From Diadophis punctatus similis (lineage: Eukaryota; Chordata; Lepidosauria; Squamata; Dipsadidae): DNA of 64,000 nucleotides. A model generated the notes under the pieces. It had not been told where the DNA came from, searched no databases, and saw only the letters and a program-made list of their open reading frames with translations. The position numbers were made by a program, and so were the translations under genes. Where the stretch lies: NCBI GenBank assembly GCA_023053685.1, contig JALIGW010000014.1:17331308-17395307 (forward strand), in the 5' to 3' direction. Of the stretch, positions 35,546-47,160 are shown piece after piece (position 1 is the first letter of the stretch; every line of letters begins with the position of its first letter).

Positions 35546-35950
35546 GGAGGGAGAGCCGGGCAGGTCCACCTGGCAGGCGGGTGGGCAGAATGCAGAGTGG
35601 CGGAGGCCCGGCGTGTCTCACCCTGGGCTGTTCAGCGGCAGTGGTGCTCAGGCAATTTGGGGGCAGTGGGCAGGTGGCGGCAGAGGCCGGGCACATCCCA
35701 TTTTCACAACTCTGCCACCACGGGCCATCCAGCAGTGTCCCAAAGCTGTCCCTCCGGCTGCCAGTGGCAAGTTGTTTTTGCAGCGAATTGGTCTTGTTGA
35801 GTTGTCCTGCAATGAGTTGGCATTGGTGAGTTGGCAGAGGCGACTTGGCGATGCCAAGCTGGCAGCAGTAAGCTGGCCGGGCTGAGTTGGCCCATTCCGC
35901 TTGGGAAGGACTTGACAGGATGATAAAAATGCCAAATCCAGTTTAAACAT
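35546..35950. other. GC-rich segment of unknown nature
   Basis: It is more GC-rich than its surroundings and has repeated GAGTTGGCA-type motifs at 35813-35891. It abuts the truncated SINE head, so it may be part of a composite SINE or LINE 3' segment. I cannot name it. Confidence 0.35.
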
Positions 35951-38081
35951 CTGGCTGGCTGTGTGACAAACTATAAAAAAGTAATACGAGTAATATTGGT
36001 TAGAAATGTTGGATTTTTAAATAGTTTTAATTTAAATGATAAACCATATATTTAAGGTCAAGGAATTCAATTTTGTTTTGGACTCCACAATGGACGATCA
36101 TAAAGTTTCTAAGAAAAAGTTATTGCAGAGCTGGAGTCGCCCTCTGCACTTACAGAAAGAAATTTAATGCAGTTGACATCTGGACAGCATTAATTTAGGA
36201 CCTAATGAGAATGTAACTTTTTCCCCCAACTCCTATTTTTTCAGCACTCATTTGTTTATTTGGATTAGTTTTTAATATTCTTTAGTACAGAGGCTTTAGT
36301 ACAGGGGCTAGACGGTTATTTTACAGGTTCTCTTATAATATCCTGTTTGGATGGTCTTTAGGAAGAAGATTTCTAGCAAGCTTAAATTTTTTTTAATGCA
36401 TCACAATCAGATGTTTCCCAAATTTTCTGACCACCAATAAAATACTTCAATTTTTTTTCCCCAAATAACAAATACAAAGACTGTTTGGGCATTTTAAAGC
36501 TTTTTACACATTGGGGGTTTAACCTCATGGAAGAAGAAAGAAAAAAATCTGACACTGAAATCTGGAAAGGAAGATTAAGGAAAATTTATTCATCTATGTG
36601 AGAAATCAAATTTGGAATTCTATAGTGGCTTCCAACAGATTACGCTGGAATTTGATCAACTGGCTGCACCTGAAGCGGAGGAGTTAATGACGTGTATTAA
36701 ATGCTTGAATTGGGAACTGACAGAAGTACCAGGAAAAATGTTGGTTTCTCAATTGAAATCGTATAATAGATGCAATTAAAGACTCTGCAGATAAAATATA
36801 TAATGAGTCAGTGGAAATTCTCACCTTTGGGATTTGCTCCCTCTCCCACACACTTTATAGTTTGAATTAAACATACCTGACGACAAGCTTCAAACTTTTT
36901 AAAACAAAATACGTTTTCTAAAGTCTGGCTGAAGGTTTCTGACGCATCTTTGATGCTGCAGAAGTATTGAACAATCCAGGAGGACTCCTGGGACAGGTTT
37001 CTTACAGTGTGAGGGGAGGCCTATAGAATAGCTATTTTAAGATTGGACAAACTGTGATTTGTCACCCAATTCTGCCAAATAAGACCTCTGACAAGTAATT
37101 CATTCAACTTAAATGCTGTCACGTTTATTGTTATTTGCGTCACGTGACATTTTATGACACTACTGTTGAAAGTTATTTCCTGTTTTTGGCAATACCGCTC
37201 ATAGCAAACAATGGGTATGCTTAACGACTTAGCCACAGAAATGGTCGTAAAATAGGGTAAGGTACATGACTGACCCAATTTATAATCATAATGGACAGGC
37301 TCCATTATGATCATGTGTTGTGGACTACAATACAGGCAGGATAAAAGCCAAATTAAATAATAAATTATGTTTTGAGATGCACAATAAATGCAAATAAATC
37401 TAATATCCTTTTCGGGGCGGGGGGAAGTGCTTTCAAAACATTTTTTTTTTAATTTCTGGCAACTCCTTGGACTATCCCTCACAGATTTCTTGTAATTAGG
37501 TTCCCTGCGTCGGTTCTACTTTGATACTTTAAACAAACTAGTAACCTAATAATTCAATTTTTAATGCAATGACCAGAACGTTTTCTTTTTTTAAACTGAG
37601 GTTCCCACATGTGAGGGCTTCCATTTGAATCATTGGGCTTATATATCAATGTGCTTTTTTTTGGGGATTGTAAATGAGACCGTAACGTATGCAACTGTTA
37701 TGTTTCTATTAGAAGCCTCTAAATTCTTGGCACATATTATGTCCTAGTTATCCTGGGAATTGTTTGTGTTCCTAACATTAAAGGCAACCTAACATATGTG
37801 AATGTTACTGGGTAATAAATCTGATTTATTCTCTCATGAAAATGTGACTCTAAAACATTTTTAAAGGCTGAAAATTAGTTTAGCACACAGTCAACTTACT
37901 GCTAAGTATACCTTCAAAGCTATATACAAGGTAACTTATAAAACTGCGGAATGGCAATAAATTCGATTAAAACATTTAATGTATTTTCACTTTGGAGTGA
38001 TGCACTGTCAGCTAGAGAAAACTCCAATGATTTTGAAAGTAAACCATTTACAATTTTTAAAAAATAGATGTTTATGAACTA
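35951..38081. other. AT-rich, repeat-poor part of EFNB1 intron 1
   Basis: About 2.1 kb with almost no recognised mobile element, except a possible CAGGTAGTCC-type trace near 37130-37330. No exon is supported. Low repeat content inside a repeat-dense intron makes it a candidate for conserved non-coding DNA, but nothing in the sequence alone shows function. Confidence 0.4.
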
Positions 38082-38320
38082 GCAATAGCAATAGCACTTA
38101 GACTTATATACCGCTTCATAGTGCTTTCCAGCCCTCTCTAAGCGGTTTACAGAGTTCAGCATATTGCCCCCGACAATCTGGGTCCTCATTTTACCCACCT
38201 CGGAAGGATGGAAGGCTGAGTCAACCTTGAGCCTAGTGAGATTTGAACAGCTGGACTGCTGAACTAGCAATCAGCTGAAGGTCGCAATGCTGCTTTTAAC
38301 CACTGCGCTATCTCAGCTCC
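38082..38320 (-). mobile_element. Sauria-type SINE
   Basis: On the minus strand the tRNA-like head (GAGATAGCGCAGTGGTTAA) leads to the tail AGCGGTATATAAGTCTAAGT. Confidence 0.85.
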
Positions 38321-38875
38321 TAAACTAAAAAAATATAGCGGGAATAATTACAAATTAAACAAAATCTTCAGTAAAGAATCAGAGTATTTGTTTCTAACAA
38401 GTCAATGGTCTTAGTTTGTAAGAAAAACATTAAACATATATTTTATGATCGTAAGATTGGTTTATTTCATGTATAGACCATTGCAATCTCTAAGGACTTA
38501 CAAGAAAAAGATGCACAATAAACAATGTATGATAAAAATTAAAAAGCCCCAAAACCCATCAAAAACAGGATGAAACAAGCTATAGGTAACCCAACCAAGA
38601 TGAAATTGTGGCCCTAACAATCCCCCAGGATAGCTCAATTTTGAGCGGCTTCCAGAACGTAACTGGCTATCCAAAGGAGTGGAGCCCCCAAGAAGACCGC
38701 GACACTGAGTTTCAAACACACACACACACACACAGATCCCTAAAGTGCAGCAGGACTAGCAGCTTCTCCCAGGTAAATCGAATAGGTTGGACCAATTCCA
38801 AGGGTAGAATTCATGGAATTGAATCTTGTAGATACCTTGGCACCAAGCCACGGAAGGCTTTATAGCAGAGATGGC
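38321..38875. other. EFNB1 intron 1, unrecognised block
   Basis: It is AT-rich in the first half, with a short CA run at about 38718-38734. No exon is seen. Confidence 0.35.
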
Positions 38876-39235
38876 GAACCTTTTTTTCCTCGGGTGCCAA
38901 AAGCGTGCGTGCCCATAATTCAATGCCCCCCACGTGCCCCACCCCCACACATGCGTGCACGACCCCCCCCGCTCCCCCATTTCCTGACTTCTGGTAGGCC
39001 CGTTTTTTGCCCTCCCCAGGCTCCAGAGGCTTCCCTGGAGCCTGGGGAGGGCGAAAATGGCCTCCCCCACCCCCGGAGGCTGAAACCCCCCCCCCCCAGC
39101 CTCCGCGCAAGCCAAAAATCAGCTGGCTGGCACGCACATGCGCGCTGGAGCTGAGCTAGGGCAACGCCTCGCGTGCTGGTAGATATGGCTCCGTGTGCCA
39201 CCTGTGGCAAGCATGCCATAGGTTCGCCATCACAG
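38876..39235. mobile_element. hAT-like element, GATGGCGAACC family
   Basis: The ends are CAGAGATGGCGAACC and GGTTCGCCATCACAG. The flanks are CTTTATAG on both sides. The GC-rich interior contains inverted GGCTCCAGAGG/CCTGGAGCC blocks. Confidence 0.9.
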
Positions 39236-39437
39236 CTTTATAGGCAAGCACACCAGTTTGGATTTCATTCAGAAAACTACGGGCAAGCAGTATACAGACC
39301 ACAGCACCAGTGTAATATTTGCCTATCAGCAAATGCCAATTCCATTAGCATACAAGCCATTGCACTCTAAACGAACTGCAGTCCCTGAGTCATCTTCAAA
39401 GGCGCAGTCCTACCCAGAGCACGCTAAAGGAGAAGAG

Positions 39438-39750
39438 AGTAGAATAACAGAGTTGGATGGGACCTTGGAGGTCTTCTAGTCCAACCCCCTGCTCAGGCAG
39501 GAAACCCTATACCATTTCAGACAAATGGTTGTCCAATCTCTTCTTAATTGTTTTTCAGTGTTGGAGCACTCACAACTTCTGGAGGCAAGTTGTTCCACTG
39601 ATTAATTGTCCTCACTGTCTGGAAATTTCTCCTTAGTTCTAGGTTGCTTCTCTCTTTGATCAGTTTCCACTCATTGCTTCTTCTCCTGCCCTCTGGTGCT
39701 TTGGAGATAAGCGTGACTCCCTCTTCTTTGTGGCAAACTCTAAAAATGAG
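39438..39750 (-). mobile_element. CR1 LINE 3' end
   Basis: The minus strand encodes KEEGVTLISKAPEGRRRSN and LELRRNFQTVRTINQW, followed by the 3' UTR (GGTATAGGGTTTCCTGCCTG) and GGTCCCATCCAACTCTGTTA. Confidence 0.88.
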
Positions 39751-41231
39751 TCCCAAGAGTGGGAGTCACTGCAGCAAAGTCCTCCCACCGCCTATAGTAT
39801 CCCATCTGCTGCTCTAAAAGGAGCCAGGAGTTCAGAATGAAGTCACACAGGAGCCCCTTCAGGGGAGTACCGACATCCCAGCAGGGGACACCACTGGAGC
39901 AGACAAAGCAGCGCCTACTGCAACTAGCCACTGAGCAAGGACTGGAATTACTGCAATACAGAGCCCTAATCACCAAAGGGGGCCCATAAGAATACCAAGT
40001 TCAAACACTGCTGAGCGTTCTTCAAAGGACCTTGATGGATCCACTCTCCTGATCTAGGTCCCAGCCCATGTCCTCCATTAATGCCTCCAAGGCCATCTCT
40101 CCTAAAATCCAGGCTTCAGAGGAAGGTTGGAGACCAGGAGATAGTTCCCTAAACACTTGCCCCTCCACCAGAAGCTAGGAGAAATGGAGATACAGCCTGC
40201 AGGGAAAATCTTAAGAGCACCTCCAGATCACTTTTTCCCAAATCACAGCTGAAAAGAAATCCAGGTAACCAATTAAGTCCATCATCCTGAAGACGTGAAC
40301 AAATCTGAGCAACCCTGGCAGAAAAATGATCATAGCAACCTGATCATTGACCATAGCAGCCTGCAAGAAACTTTGGGAAGATGCTGGTTCTTTCTTAGCA
40401 GAGAACTGGCTCTCCACCCCCCGCTGGCATGCCAAAAGAACAGCAATGATGCATCGACCCTCTTATCGGCACAGGGTATGCCCACCAAAGGCAGGCACGT
40501 ACTAATGCATGGTCAGGTTCACCTCTTTTCTTCTCCTTGGCACTGGAGGGGCCGCTTTTGATGCGTCATCTCCGCTCAGCTACCCCAAAGCCGCCACCAG
40601 CTACCCGGATCTTCCCCACTGCTATGAGAGAAACTGGTTCTGTGCCCAGAGGCTGACGAGCCACAGATCCAGTCCCCTTTACCTTATTTGTCCCTGAGAC
40701 AGGATGAACAGAACAACAAAGGAAGATTGAAGAAAGGAGCCAGAAAATTAAGGTATTAAGAGAAAAAGTTGCCCTTTGTTGCTCAAAAGTCTTCTTCCTT
40801 GACTTTCCTCCAAAGGAAAAAAGATGCCCTCATTCAAACGTTAGCAAGTCAACCATGTACTTGCTGCAAAGCGGATGATTGTTGCTTCCAGTGTGATCTC
40901 TAGAACTCCCATTGGCTGAAAAATCCACTGTATTTGATTCAGCCCAGAAGAACATCGGTCTGTATTTAAGATGCACAGAACCAGGGAATAGGTGCTGACG
41001 TTCAACACCATCTTTTTAGCCAGATCGATGGTGCGGATTACATGGCTTTCTTTTGTTTTCCCACAACAAACTCAAGGCCCTCATCAGGGGATTTCCCATT
41101 ATGATCTTCCCCAAGTGTAAGACTACAGTTTACACAGCCGTCTCCCACATTTCAGGAACGGGCGCATGAGTTGTTCCGTTCTGCCAGCTGGGCTTTAGCT
41201 AGGAAGAGCACAAGCACCCTTCCTTCTAGAA
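39751..41231. other. EFNB1 intron 1, unrecognised block
   Basis: About 1.5 kb with no recognised repeat or exon. Confidence 0.35.
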
Positions 41232-41367
41232 CAGTGTTTCCGAACCTTGGCAACTTGAAGATATCTGGACTTCAACTCCCAGAATTCCCCAGCCAGCATT
41301 CGCTGGCTGGGGAATTCTGGGAGTTGAAGTCCAGATATCTTCAAGTTGCCAAGGTTCGGAAACACTG
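41232..41367. mobile_element. Palindromic hAT-type MITE, CAGTGTTTCC subtype
   Basis: Near-perfect palindrome around GCATTC, flanked by TTCTAGAA and TTCTAGAC. Confidence 0.92.
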
Positions 41368-42879
41368 TTCTAGACTTTTCACGGAACTGAGCTAGAGAGG
41401 GAGGTCTTGGGCAGAAGAGCCCCAGCTGGACCTTCACCCCAAGTACAGGTGACAGGCCTGCCCAGGAGAGTTTAGGTAATCCCCTTCCCATTCTGCAACA
41501 GGAGGGAGAGGGAAGGAGGGAGGGGGGAGAGAGACCCTTGCCCCCTTTTTAACAAGGCCTTTGCTACAGGCAAAGGGCGAGCTACTCAAGGAAGAAGCTC
41601 CCAGCAAAGCTCCAAGAGGAAAGCGAAAGGCAGCCCGTAAGCCCACCACTTGCAAGAGCCAGCCAAGAAGTCTGCACACCGTTCTGCCTAACTCAAATCT
41701 GGCCGTCCAACAAGAGAATTCCGTCCTGAGAGCCTTCGGGACCTGAAAACCAACCCGCAGCGGGATCTCCCTGTCCTCCCCAACCCCCCACCCCCTTTGT
41801 GATCTCGCCTAAGTCAGGCCAGGAATACAAAGCCTCCCCGCTCCACCCGGGCTCTGAGCGAGACCCACCGAAGGCAACCGAGCAACTCCAGGCTCTTGGG
41901 TTACTGACCAGCCCTACCCTGGGATTAGAGCCGGCGGGTGGGGGATGTAAAGGCTGGAATGCGCCCGCAGCCAATCAGCCGGCAGGAGAGGCCGGAGGCG
42001 AAGCCGACCGAAGGGAAAACAAGGCGCAGGTTTCGGAATGTTTGGAAACATTGCATCCCTTTCTCGGCTGGCGATGACGCGGCCAGTAAGCCCTTTCCGA
42101 CCGCCAGGGGTTAAACGTGGGATCCTAACTGGAAGGGAAGACGGAGGAATGTTTCTGTAGTTATCAGCCTTTTGATCTTTCGGGGAGGGAGCGCAGAAGC
42201 GCCGGAGGAAGGCGAGGGAGGGAGACGGAAGCAGAGAGCCGCTCTGCTTGCAGCCGACTCTGTTTGCAAGGCAAGGCAAATGGGCAACAGCTCTCAACAC
42301 CCAAGAGGGCAAATGGGCAACAATGGGCGCTTCTCCGATCAGAGGCTTCGTGCCACTCTCGATTCCAGCAGCTCATTGCCTCAACTGGGACAGACCAAAC
42401 TTTTTATAAAAGTTCTTGCCCCATTAAAAAAAACATTCCTAAAAAGGGTCTGGCTACGTTCAGCTTAATGAAGGAGAACCGAGCCGTTGGCCTCGAATGC
42501 AAACTCCAAGCGAAATCGCGACCCGCGCCGATTTCTGCCATCTCGGCCGATCTGCCAGCTACGAACAGAAGAGCCAAGAGGCAGGCAAAACGTCTCGGAT
42601 CTCATGCAGAGCATTTCTTACCGTAAAACCCCTGCAATTCCACCGAACTGTAATATACAAACGAAACTCCTTTGCAAGAAACGGCTATGTGGCATTTGCT
42701 CAATACCCATCCATCCACTCCCTACCATTCATCTCTATTATTCGGGGTTTTCAAAAGTTCAAGAACCTGAAATCGCACCTCGGAACTATTGATGCTCAGA
42801 CATTAAAGCCAAATTAATCCGAAGCGAGCTTTGTCACGTAGAAGCCTTTCCTAGAAAGGCTGCTTAAAAATGTAGCTCT
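41368..42879. other. EFNB1 intron 1, promoter-proximal, unrecognised
   Basis: No repeat is recognised. GC content rises from about 41750 toward the CpG island, and intragenic promoter-proximal enhancers could lie here, but nothing specific is visible. GCAAATGGGCAACA occurs twice at about 42270-42325. Confidence 0.4.
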
Positions 42880-43592
42880 TGTCGGCCGCTTCCAGAGGGG
42901 CCCCGAGAGCAGAATTCGCACTGGGTGCACCGAAGGGCTCTTCCCGAGAACGAGCGCTGCTCCGGAAAGTCTGCGGAGGGGATCCGCGCGGCTCCCCGGA
43001 GAGCAGTAAAATGCAGCTACCGGGAACCCAGAGGCACTTCAACCGCCTTTCAGGGCGGGGATTTCGGCTCTCAAGGGATTTGCCCGCCGCTCTTCCCAGA
43101 AAGAGGCCGAGGGACACCAACACACACAAGCCGGCGAGGGGGACACTTTCAGTCCCCCGCCCGGTTCGCGCTCGGAAGGCACGGAAGGCCGCCGCCAATG
43201 GCCGGCCCAGCCCTCCCCGACCCGGGAACCTCAGCCGGGAGGGAGGCCGGGGGCGCCGACCCTCTCCGGAGCGACTCTTCGCAGCCGCCTGGCCGAAGGT
43301 CGGCGGGGAAAGTCAGGCGGCCGGCCGGCCTCGACACGGGAGCTATTTTGGGCGGCGCTATTTTCTCCCGGGGACCGAGGCAGCTGCGGGGCCGGCGAGG
43401 GCCGGGCGGGGCGAGGGCTGGACGGGCCCCGAAGGCGCCTCGGCTCCCCCCGACCGAGACTCCCCCTCCCCGCCTCCGCTCCAGCGCCCGGACCCCGCGG
43501 CCGCCCGGTGGGGAGACGCCGCCTGCGAGCAGCCTCCACACACACACAGACCCGCCGCCCCTTTGTCCCTCCCGCCCCGTCCGGGCACCTAC

Positions 43593-43726
43593 TTGGCGTT
43601 GGCGGCGCTCCAGGAGACCGGCTCCAGGCTCTTGGCCAGCAGCGGCGACGCCAGGCGGCCCAGCGCCAGCAGCAGCGCCAGCAGCCCCCGGCACAAGCGC
43701 TCGGGGCGTCCCGCGGGCCGGCCCAT
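43593..43726 (-). CDS. EFNB1: Ephrin-B1, exon 1 (start codon and signal peptide)
   Basis: This exon begins with ATG at 43724-43726 in a good context (A at -3, G at +4) and codes for 44 residues plus two bases of a Lys codon. The protein starts MGRPAGRPERLCR and continues with a Leu/Ala-rich hydrophobic core (GLLALLLALGRLASPLLA), a typical cleavable signal peptide for entry into the secretory pathway. The mature ephrin-B1 N-terminus follows, KSLEPVSWSAANAK, matching the vertebrate LEPVSWSS.NPK signature. The donor AA|GTAGGT (43587-43594) restores Lys-Phe with exon 2. The 5' UTR start cannot be placed from sequence. Later exons, with the membrane segment and the cytoplasmic PDZ-binding tail, lie beyond position 1. 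Confidence 0.94.
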
Positions 43727-44110
43727 CCTCGGCCGCCACCGCCACGGCTGCTCCGGCGGCGGCGGCGCCTACTCCGGCGATGAGACCCTCCGCGGCGCCT
43801 CACGGGCCTGCCATCGTGGCGGCGGGGCGGCGGCGCAGCACCCCCGCGCTCTCCCGCCTCGTCCCCGCGCGCCCTCCCGCCGTCGAGCGCCCGCGCCGGC
43901 TTCTCCGCTCGCACTGGGCGCGCCGGGCGACGCCGCGCGCTGTACTCTCCGGCGCAGGCGATCACGGCGGACAGCCCTCCCGGCGCCCAATCGCAGAGCG
44001 GCGCGCGGGGTCCTCGCCCGCCGCCGGACGGGGCGTGTCCAGCCCCGCCCCGCCCCGCCTCGACAGGGAGGGGCGCGCCGGACTCGACGGGGCGGGGCCG
44101 GGCGGAACCG
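43727..44110 (-). promoter_or_regulatory. EFNB1: Probable EFNB1 5' UTR and TATA-less CpG promoter
   Basis: Upstream of the start codon on the minus strand there is no TATA box. A CCAAT motif lies at 43987-43991 (inverted relative to the gene), and SP1-type GC boxes lie at 44043-44059 and 44089-44100. This fits a broad CpG promoter. Transcription start sites are inferred to fall between about 43760 and 43980. Confidence 0.6.
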
Positions 44111-44515
44111 CAAGCCGCCAGAGGCCGCGCAAGGGAGGGGGCGGTCCTTCCTTCCTACCTTCGCGGGCGCGAGCGGCGGGCTCCCCCTGCCGGCGCCGCG
44201 CGGGAACGCAGGCTGGTGGGCGGGGCCGCGGAGCGCCGGACCCCGGAAGGCCCCGCCCTGCCCCTCCCCGCCGGCGCCGCCGCCGCCCTCGGTGCGGGCT
44301 GTTGGTGGGGCTCCGTGGTCGCTTTTGGGGTCCGAGGGTCCCCGCGTTCTCGAGCACGGGAGGCGGTCGGCTTTCCTGCCCGAATTCCAGCCGCCGGAGA
44401 GCGCGCCTGGCCGGCTAACTGGTGGGCCTGGGCGGGGGCCTCGCACCTGTCGGAGCCGCACCGATGACCTCGGGGAGTCCCGAGCAAAAGAATGCTGGCG
44501 AAGTCGGAGGCGGTT

Positions 44516-44672
44516 TGGCCTAGTGGGAAGGCGCCAGGCTGGAAAGCAGGAGGTGGCGAGTTCGAGTCCCGCCCAAGCTGGGACTCGACTGGCTGACCTC
44601 GCAGGGTGGTGGTTGTGGGGAAAAGAGGTGGGTTGTTTATAAGAATAAATTTAAAAATAAATAAATCTGAAT
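44516..44672 (+). mobile_element. tRNA-derived SINE, shortened copy
   Basis: It has an A-box-like TGGCCTAGTGG and a B-box-like GAGTTCGAGTCCC, followed by GGTTGTGGGGAAAAGAGG and an AAATAAATAAAT tail. It is not a tRNA gene, because the anticodon stem does not pair and the sequence runs into a SINE body. Confidence 0.7.
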
Positions 44673-45894
44673 CTTGAGCCCATTTGGTATAACAGAGAGA
44701 AGGCCACATAAATTAATGGCGAAGACTATGAATTAAAGAGAGAATTACATATAAACTCTGTCCCTGGGAAAATAAGGGAACATGAAAGCTTGCAAAAAGA
44801 TCCGAATAAAAGTGGTCTGATTTTTGTGGAATGCAAGGAATGAATACACATAGGGAAGTGAGAATATAATTTAATACTAAGTGAAAATATATTTGGTATA
44901 ATTTGGTATAAACTACCGGTATGTGCATGTAGTAATCCTTAGGCTGGTATTAGAGGCATGTTACTTTCCAGCAGATGGTGAAAATCAGAAGAATACCAGA
45001 ATGGTGACTGATGAATATGTATTAAAAAAACTATGTGGTTCAAGCATAAATGTCATAGTGAAGTGAAATAAATCATAGTAGTGAAGGAGCAAGTATACAT
45101 CTAAAATATGTAAGTCAGCGATGTGACTGATTATGATGGGCTGGGAGTGAAGGATTACCACTGTACTTCCACAAGTTGGAACACATTTGGATAGAGTCCG
45201 TGACAGACAGCGAGGGATCCTAAGGGATCCAGAATTCCCCCTTGGGTTATTTCCCAGCAATTTACACTTCGGCTGATTACAGGTGTCAACAGGCATCTAA
45301 ACAAGATTACCATGGACTCATAGAGGTGCGCTTTGGTCTTAGGAGAAGCTCTTGGAGATGAAGTGCTGGAAGAGAAGTTGTAGAGCTCACAAGTGGCCAT
45401 TAACATCAGTTCTTCTAGGATGTGATCCAGGCCCATAGTCATTTCGCTAAGGAATTACTCAAGACTTAACTATGTGAACAGCTGCATGTGCTGCACAAGA
45501 AATTACTTGTGGATACTTGAGCAACCTATGGTTGCCATGGAAGTCACACCAAACCCAATGGACCGTGATTGAATTCCTTCAACACAAAAACCATCTCAAA
45601 GACCAAGCCAAGCAGCCTAAAGAAGGGACTACCTGTTTCCCAGACAAATGCTCATCTTACCGCACATGGAAATGATGTGTTTGGTCACATGGTTTCTTAA
45701 GTCCTCTCCAGCCTTGAGCTCACGGCCATTGAAGGACTCAACTGGAGAACTGTCTTAAGATCTTCAAGTGATGGGTTGCCACAGTTTAGGCTTAGAAATG
45801 AGCTTGGATGAAACTGTAGATGCTGAAAGGAATATTTTACAGATTGTGTGTGTGTTGGTATAGATAGTAGTAATCCAAGAAAAAATATGAAAAT
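44673..45894. other. EFNB1 5' flank, unrecognised, AT-rich
   Basis: The small minus-strand frame at 45155-45442 has no domain I recognise. The last part may be the upstream portion of the RTE-like element that follows. Confidence 0.35.
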
Positions 45895-46644
45895 AATCTG
45901 CCATAAGAACATTGAAAAAAACAGTAAGGCTGCAGGTATACATGGTGCAACTGGAGAAATGTTAAAATATGAATGGTTTGCTGATCAAGCGGCTGTGAGA
46001 TTTGTTTAACATTTGTGTTAAGACTCGTAGCTGTCTGAGGATCAGGAAGAATGACATTTTTGCCCTCTACAAAGAGAAATGTTGCAGCCATGAATTCAAA
46101 AATTACAGGATGTTCTTTATTAAGTGTCTCTGGTTGTGTGCCTGGTGTGCTGCTTAATAATGATAAAAAATATACAAGACAGTGGAATGGGAAAAATACA
46201 AGGCAACAATACTATTAGACAGGTGCGTAGACCAAATTTCCACTGTTAAGCAATCTGAAAGTGAAAAAAACATTTATTGGGGATTTATTGATGTAGAGAA
46301 AGTGAGCAACATGGTGGCCTAGAGGCGAAGACGCTTGCCTCCCATTCAGAAGGTTGAGAATTCGATCCTAGGCTGTGATGGATGTTTCTCTATCAGGGCT
46401 CAAACTGTGAACTCTGCGTAGGCATCAGGAAGGGCATCTGGCCAGTAAATGCTCGGCTCCATTCAGTCACCCCAACTCTACACTGATAAAAAGGATTAGA
46501 AGGTCTTAAAAAGAAAAAAAAATGAAAGCATAAAGTGAATAGCTTTATCTTATGGAATGCTTGAGTGATTGTGGAATAAAAAGTTGGTTGCCAAATTCAA
46601 TAACAGCGTTTTACAACGGAAGTAAAGTTTGTGTGGGATGAAGT
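45895..46644 (+). pseudogene. RTE-like reverse transcriptase remnant, split by a SINE
   Basis: Shifting frames give NSKAAGIHGATGEMLKYE, CPLYKEKC, FKNYR, DRCVDQISTVKQSE and YWGFIDVEK. After the SINE the frame resumes with KA and VNSFILWNA. The order matches the fingers and palm of a LINE reverse transcriptase (GFMDLEKAYD type). Stops and frameshifts show it is dead. The clade (RTE-like) is my best guess. Confidence 0.62.
46302..46522 (+). mobile_element. tRNA-derived SINE nested in the RTE-like remnant
   Basis: The head ACATGGTGGCCTAGAGGCG and GAGAATTCGATCCTAG are A- and B-box-like. GGAAGGGCATCTGGCCAGTA and an A-rich end follow. It separates the FIDVEK and AYDKVN parts of the host reverse transcriptase. 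Confidence 0.7.
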
Positions 46645-46955
46645 ACAGGTGGTCCTCATTTACTGACTGCCTCCTGCAGCCATTGTGCAAAATTAAAATG
46701 GTAGCAAAAAATAACTTTGCAACCAATCCTCACATTTGCAACTTTGCAGCATCCTGCAGTCACATAATCATCATTGTGCTTCGCAACTGATGTGCATTTA
46801 CTACCAATGCAGCATCCTTCAGTCACCTGATGGCCATTTGCATGCTTTTTGCTTGCAAGAAGAAGAGTTAATTCTGTACAATTCTGTACGAAAGGCAGCA
46901 GGAAAACATTCAGTTGTGATTTTTCACTTAATAACCACATTTCTTTGCTTAACAT
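46645..46955 (+). mobile_element. CAGGTAGTCC-type element, diverged
   Basis: It opens TACAGGTGGTCCTCATTTAC and keeps GCAACTTTGCAGCATCC-like internal blocks. The right end is lost where CR1 sequence begins. Confidence 0.5.
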
Positions 46956-46957
46956 TT

Positions 46958-47160
46958 GAGAGGCTGCCATGAAGAAGAGGTCAAGTTATTTTCCAAAGCA
47001 CCAAAAGGCAAGAAAAAAAACAATAGATGAAAACTAATCAAGGAGAAACTTCTAAACAGAACAATTAACCAACGGAATGGCCTTCAGAAATCGTGGGTGC
47101 TCCATCTCTGGAGGTTTTTAAGAAGAGACTAGACAACCATTTGTCTGAAATGATATAGGG
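46958..47160 (+). mobile_element. CR1 LINE 3' fragment, plus strand
   Basis: GAGGCTGCCATGAAGAAGAGG to TTTGTCTGAAATGATATAGGG matches the C-terminal CR1 region and stops at the GTATAGGG-like site. Confidence 0.82.

Larger units (their letters stand above)
2207..43592 (-). other. EFNB1: EFNB1 intron 1 (~41.4 kb)
   Basis: The intron runs from the exon 1 donor GTAGGT (43587-43592) to the exon 2 acceptor ending GCAG (2207-2210). Joining AA from exon 1 to G from exon 2 restores a Lys codon, giving AAG-TTC (Lys-Phe), as in vertebrate ephrin-Bs. The intron is filled with CR1, SINE, hAT-type MITE and microsatellite sequence. I found no nested gene in it. Confidence 0.93.
42880..44460. other. EFNB1: CpG island spanning EFNB1 exon 1
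   Basis: GC content and CpG density are far above the flanks across about 1.6 kb. The island holds exon 1, the start of intron 1 and the presumed promoter. Long open frames on both strands here result from scarce stop codons and show no conserved domain. Confidence 0.85.

Noticed and set aside
44516..44590. A tRNA gene
   Set aside because: A- and B-box-like blocks are present, but the anticodon and acceptor stems do not pair and the sequence continues into a SINE body with an A-rich tail.
42879..44642. Plus-strand open frame of 587 codons
   Set aside because: It crosses the EFNB1 CpG island antisense to exon 1. GC richness removes stop codons, several other long frames overlap, and the translation is low-complexity Arg/Pro/Ala with no domain.
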